Origin: Bacillus sp. AFS073361 | GTDB taxonomy: Bacteria > Bacillota > Bacilli > Bacillales > Cytobacillaceae | Length of the DNA stretch: 64,000 bases | Reading direction: 5' to 3' | Assembly: GCF_002567005.1 (NCBI RefSeq) | Contig: NZ_NUZU01000002.1 | Coordinates: 27,420 to 91,419, forward strand | Shown here: positions 61,301-64,000 of the stretch, in pieces | How the letters are laid out: every line of letters begins with the position of its first letter | Position numbering within the stretch: position 1 is the first letter of the stretch | Notes under the pieces: model-generated | What the model was told of the DNA's origin: nothing | Seen by the model: only the letters and a program-made list of their open reading frames with translations | The model's database searches: none | Translations under genes and position numbers: made by a program

Positions 61301-61977
61301 GAACATTACAAAACCGTTTGCATCAAGAGGCAGATGAGCTGGTTTATTACATTAAGAAACGGGTATTTTTACGCTTCGGGGATTTCTTTAGGGAGTCATT
61401 TAATCCAAGCTCTCTCAGGGATGATGGACGTAATTTAAAAAAAGTTTTACAAGGTGCGTTGGATGAATTTCTCGAAAGTCTAGGGTTTGATTTTGCTCAA
61501 GAAATGAGAGCAACTACTGTACGTATTGAGCGCTTTACTGAAAAGCAGATGTCTGATTTCCAATCAAGTCTTATCAGGAACTTACAGGAAATTAATTCAA
61601 ACCTTTCTTTTTCACCATTTGAAATGGAGCATAAAGAAACAATTGAATTTCCAAATGCCTTTAAAAATGTAAATAAACAAATATTTACGAAAGCAATGTC
61701 TTATTTTAAAAATCCAAAATCCTTCTTTGAAAAAAATGAAAAGAAACAAATGAGTGATGAGCTTTATCAAGTGTTAGATAAACCAGCAGAGGAATATTTA
61801 GCAGAAGAAGCGAAACGATTAAATAGTCATTATAGCGATGAAATCACAAAGGAATTCGATCGTCTATTAGAAGAAATGAACGCGCAAGTAAATGATTTTT
61901 ATTTAAGTCATCTTTCGGCCTTAGACGGTGGAATCCCCATTGAATTTTTAAAGGATATCCAAACAAAGCTGGCATAA
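58324..61977 (+). CDS. dynA: Dynamin-like protein DynA (YpbR)
   Basis: A 1217-residue protein with two fused dynamin modules. The first GTPase has GHFSAGKST (about 56-64), DTPGIDS and NQID; the second has GAFSAGKSS (about 643-651), DTPGADS and NAID. Each is followed by long helical stalk regions, with a hydrophobic paddle-like part near residues 450-460. B. subtilis DynA fuses membranes and helps the cell survive phage and antibiotic damage to its membrane. AAGGGGAATA precedes the ATG. Confidence 0.96.
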   Translation: MIKIANQEEAIQTLKTKIISIYEYLMNQEDFEHAKKIKQLAKKLENREFLIAFCGHFSAGKSTMINQLVGEKLLPSSPIPTSANLVKVKAGEEYAKVFFKNETPRIYLAPYDYELVKNYCKDGDQIEEIEISHSDTGLPEHTVIMDTPGIDSADDAHRIATESAIHLADLILYVMDYNHVQAELNFLFTKELTEAGKEVYLVINQIDKHNDEELSFLEFQNSVEDSFASWGVKPARIFYTSLKHETHPFNEFHDLQGFIREKLSSKDQLLVPSIFQSLKKITQDHIQQRHILDQENLAPILAILDEISDEERSTLYNAAEEAVGNLKTLKDGVAGIEKEFDHQIAQILKNAYLMPFPTRELAESYLESCQPEFKIGFLFSKQKTAEEKKVRLDRFQHDILDKTKAQLEWHVREFLLSTLKETGLDEGELLGLAQSYSINVPTSLLTEAVKPGARVSGGYVLHYTEDVANEIKKLARIQLTTFKEEFLKALKERTTKLIGKYEQELKSTDRYVKALIELKKSQQKITLMETKIEELLTSDVVLQEDSYHLFEQDEEVFEVVRAQPTTSTDSTVTKTSKPEPFEIPISKETEVNSSKDHLIKTVERLSLTSTLIKDIPGFQKLSTELAEKAERLANKGFTVALFGAFSAGKSSFANALMGEKVLPVSPNPTTAAINKIKPVTENHSHGTVLVKFKDASAMLEDVNRSLKVFEHQVADLEGASKQIDQIMLQTGQEGGVLEKTHYAFLQAFMKGHASYGNLLGTVLETDVTEFSEFVAKEEKSCYVEWIELYYDCELTRKGITLVDTPGADSINARHTGVAFDYIKNSDACFFVTYYNHAFSKADREFLIQLGRVKESFQMDKMFFIINAIDLAESEEEKESVIDYVEDQLSKYGIRNPHLYPVSSLLALKEKTDANQQLDSGLNKFEQAFYRFITNELTEMAISSAEKEVTRVHDLITNLIQSSREDQSVKEKKREDIRYQQALIQELFTNQTVGTLQNRLHQEADELVYYIKKRVFLRFGDFFRESFNPSSLRDDGRNLKKVLQGALDEFLESLGFDFAQEMRATTVRIERFTEKQMSDFQSSLIRNLQEINSNLSFSPFEMEHKETIEFPNAFKNVNKQIFTKAMSYFKNPKSFFEKNEKKQMSDELYQVLDKPAEEYLAEEAKRLNSHYSDEITKEFDRLLEEMNAQVNDFYLSHLSALDGGIPIEFLKDIQTKLA

Positions 61978-62018
61978 TAGTTCTAAGTTTATATATCAAA
62001 ATCGAGGAGGACGCTCTA

Positions 62019-62846
62019 GTGAAATATATTAAAGATCAGGAATGGGTCTTGAAAAGCTTAAATGAGAATCATGTCAGGATCATCGATTGCCGGTTTTCAT
62101 TAGCCGAACCAGAAAAAGGCAAGCAAGAATACTTACAAGACCATATTCCAGGAGCAGTGTTCTTTGATTTAGAAAAAGATCTGTCCAGTCCAAAACAAAC
62201 CTATGGCGGCAGGCATCCAATGCCAGTGCTAGAAGAATTTATCTCTAAACTTGAGAATGCAGGGATTGATGAAAACAAACTTGTAGTGGCCTATGATAAT
62301 GGTGAAGGAGCGTATGCTGCCCGTTTTAGCTGGATGCTTCAATACCTCGGTCATGAAAATGTCTATGTGCTTGATGGTGGATATAAAGTTTGGGTAGAAG
62401 CATCTTATCCTGTAACCAAGGAAATTCCTGTCTTTGGAAAAACTGAATTCCATTTCCGGGTTCAACCTGAATTGCTGGCAACAACGGAAGAGGTAAGAGA
62501 AGTAGTTGAAAAACAGTTAACCAATAAAATCTTAATCGATTCGCGGGAAGAAAAACGCTTTTTAGGTATAGAAGAACCAATTGATAAAAAAGCTGGGCAT
62601 ATTCCTGGAGCAATCAATATGCCATGGATGAAAGGATTAAGTCACAGTCATTATAAGCCTGTTGAGAATCAGAAACAAAGGTTCGAAAATCTCGACCCTT
62701 CTAAGGAAATAATTGTATATTGTGGATCAGGGGTAACAGCTGCCCCTAATTACTTGGCCTTAAGAGAAGCTGGTTTTGAGAGAGTAAAGCTCTATGTTGG
62801 AAGTTTTAGTGATTGGATCTCATATGAGGATAATAAGATAGAATAA
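62019..62846 (+). CDS. Thiosulfate/mercaptopyruvate-type sulfurtransferase
   Basis: A 275-residue protein of two rhodanese domains; the N-terminal one is inactive, with Asp in the loop (AYDNGEGAYA), and the C-terminal one has Cys235 in YCGSGVTAA, the loop of SseA-like 3-mercaptopyruvate sulfurtransferases. HIPGAVFFD and GGRHPMP are family marks. The start is a GTG with GAGGAGGA 8 nt upstream. Confidence 0.9.
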   Translation: MKYIKDQEWVLKSLNENHVRIIDCRFSLAEPEKGKQEYLQDHIPGAVFFDLEKDLSSPKQTYGGRHPMPVLEEFISKLENAGIDENKLVVAYDNGEGAYAARFSWMLQYLGHENVYVLDGGYKVWVEASYPVTKEIPVFGKTEFHFRVQPELLATTEEVREVVEKQLTNKILIDSREEKRFLGIEEPIDKKAGHIPGAINMPWMKGLSHSHYKPVENQKQRFENLDPSKEIIVYCGSGVTAAPNYLALREAGFERVKLYVGSFSDWISYEDNKIE

Positions 62847-62915
62847 TATTTTGGGGCAACTTATGTTATAATGGAAATCGTGTTGTTTTTAAACAGCCAA
62901 ATAAGGAGGTCCAAA

Positions 62916-63809
62916 ATGACGAATCAAAAACCTTCACTGATGCTTGTTGATGGAATGGCCTTGCTATTCCGTGCTTTTTACGCTACCGCAGTTACTGGAC
63001 AATTTATGATAAATTCAAAAGGAACACCCACGAATGGAATTCATGGCTTTGTGAAGCATTTATTCACGGCTGTAAATTCTTTCAAGCCCACACATCTTGC
63101 CGTTTGTTGGGATATGGGAAGTAAGACCTTCCGTACTGAATTGTTTTCTGATTATAAAGGGAATCGTGGAGAAGCTCCGGTTGAGCTTATTCCGCAGTTT
63201 GATTTAGTAAAAGAGGTGGTGGCCTCTTTTGATATCCCAAATATCGGACTAGCTGGATACGAAGCCGATGATTGCATTGGAACCATTGCCAATCAATCGA
63301 AAGATTATGCTCATGTCTCGATTTTAACGGGTGATCAGGATATGCTTCAGCTGCTTGATGACAGTATTTCCGTAATTTTATTGAAAAAGGGCTATGGGAA
63401 TTATCTTGTTCATACGCCAGAAACTTTTTTGGAAGAGAAGGGGATTACTCCTCGGCAAATGATCGATTTAAAAGCTCTAATGGGTGATACTAGTGATAAT
63501 TATCCTGGTGTAAGAGGGATAGGAGAAAAGACAGCTCTAAAGCTCTTAAAGGAGTTCGAACATGTTGAAGGTATTATCTCCAATTTAGATCGCTTGTCCA
63601 AATCAAATAAGACTAAAATTGAACAGGATTTAGAAATGCTCCATTTATCGAGAATACTTGCTGAAATAAAATGTGATGTTCCCGTAAGTTGTGCCTTAGA
63701 TGAGGCGGGCTTAAGAATTGAAAAAGAAAAAGCATTGAATAAGTTAATGGAATTAGAACTTCGTGGATTACAGCGCCTACTGCCAATAGACGAAGTGTTT
63801 GTTTCCTGA
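62916..63809 (+). CDS. ypcP: 5'-3' exonuclease YpcP
   Basis: A 297-residue stand-alone relative of the 5' nuclease domain of DNA polymerase I. Metal-binding acids are in LMLVDGMALLFRAFYA, GYEADDCIGT, TGDQDMLQL and MGDTSDNYPGV, followed by the helix-hairpin-helix GIGEKTALKLL. It removes RNA primers or repairs DNA in B. subtilis. AAGGAGGT precedes the ATG at 62916. Confidence 0.95.
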   Translation: MTNQKPSLMLVDGMALLFRAFYATAVTGQFMINSKGTPTNGIHGFVKHLFTAVNSFKPTHLAVCWDMGSKTFRTELFSDYKGNRGEAPVELIPQFDLVKEVVASFDIPNIGLAGYEADDCIGTIANQSKDYAHVSILTGDQDMLQLLDDSISVILLKKGYGNYLVHTPETFLEEKGITPRQMIDLKALMGDTSDNYPGVRGIGEKTALKLLKEFEHVEGIISNLDRLSKSNKTKIEQDLEMLHLSRILAEIKCDVPVSCALDEAGLRIEKEKALNKLMELELRGLQRLLPIDEVFVS

Positions 63810-63810
63810 A

Positions 63811-63848
63811 AAAATGAGGTTGTCCATTTGAGACGACCTCATTTTTTT
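63811..63848. terminator. Bidirectional terminator after ypcP
   Basis: AAAATGAGGT and ACCTCATTTT pair at the base, with TC/GA extension, flanked by A and T runs; it suits ypcP and the convergent spore-protein gene. Confidence 0.88.
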
Positions 63849-63884
63849 AGATTAATGAATAAGGTATGCCGGAATTTCCGCTTT

Positions 63885-64000
63885 TTATTTTGTATTTTTC
63901 TTTTTAGCGGCATTTTCCAATTTGCTTTTCGGTTCTTCGGCAAACTCGGCATCTTGACCATATCCTTGAGGATTAACCCCTGGTGCTTTCACGCCGCGAT
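63885..64000 (-). CDS. sspL: Small acid-soluble spore protein, SspL-like (partial)
   Basis: The visible C-terminal 37 or so residues read RGVKAPGVNPQGYGQDAE followed by a lysine-rich end NAAKKKNTK. This resembles the minor spore protein SspL. The 5' end lies beyond the window. It is convergent with ypcP. Confidence 0.7.
   Translation of the reverse strand, partial: RGVKAPGVNPQGYGQDAEFAEEPKSKLENAAKKKNTK

Overview
The window is about 64 kb of AT-rich chromosome from an endospore-forming member of the Bacillaceae. The genus is not certain; a Neobacillus- or Bacillus-like organism fits. The evidence is the spoIIIA operon, the spore coat gene cotD, an SspL-like spore protein, a B-type RNase P RNA, and long stretches with the same gene order as Bacillus subtilis. 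No phage, transposase, CRISPR array, tRNA or rRNA was recognised.

Layout. (1) 1-17.1 kb follows the B. subtilis yqh region: yqhG/yqhH; a tandem glycine riboswitch with gcvT-gcvPA-gcvPB; yqhL; lipM; a patatin-like gene (yqhO); yqhP, yqhQ, yqhR; papA; efp. Inside it lie a class II ribonucleotide reductase gene (nrdJ) with two NrdR boxes and a small NlpC/P60 gene. The expected mntR and aroQ are absent from their usual places. (2) 17.2-28.3 kb lies between efp and spoIIIAA and is devoted to c-type cytochromes. It holds a PCYCGC lipoprotein, a di-heme cytochrome c, and a complete System I-type maturation cluster (ccmE, ccmF, ccmH, a ccmI-like gene, ccmA, ccmB, ccmC, a 43-residue ccmD, and a ResA/CcmG-like thioredoxin). 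CcmE carries CxxxY instead of HxxxY, the mark of the variant called System I*. Characterised bacilli use System II (ResBC), so this is the most striking content. (3) 28.5-33.1 kb is spoIIIAA-AG. spoIIIAH is missing: the DNA switches, right at the spoIIIAG stop codon, into a GC-rich repeat of about 182 bp and then into the distant ypp region. A second, partial copy of the repeat forms the start of the window. (4) 33.3-45.6 kb: yppE, yppF, yppG, hsp20, a Crp/Fnr gene, the mrfAB (yprAB) DNA-repair pair, cotD, ypsA, gpsB, rnpB, ypsC, ypvA. (5) 45.6-56.1 kb is a respiratory and nitric-oxide region: an operon fnr-DUF2249-DUF2249-haem-copper-like membrane protein-MIP18, a divergent quinol NO reductase, a third DUF2249 gene, a carboxypeptidase and a ba3-type cytochrome oxidase operon. 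Four promoters here carry FNR/CRP-like boxes, each centred 29.5 bp before its -10 element, as in class II activation. (6) 56.3-64 kb: type III polyketide synthase and its methyltransferase, a small Fur-box transcription unit, dynA, a rhodanese, ypcP and the end of an sspL-like gene.

Read together, the cell makes c-type cytochromes with a Ccm machine, uses a cytochrome ba3 oxidase when oxygen is scarce, and detoxifies or respires NO, with FNR-like regulators linking the last two. Several small genes (43, 48, 41, 26 and 31 codons) are easily missed and are listed.
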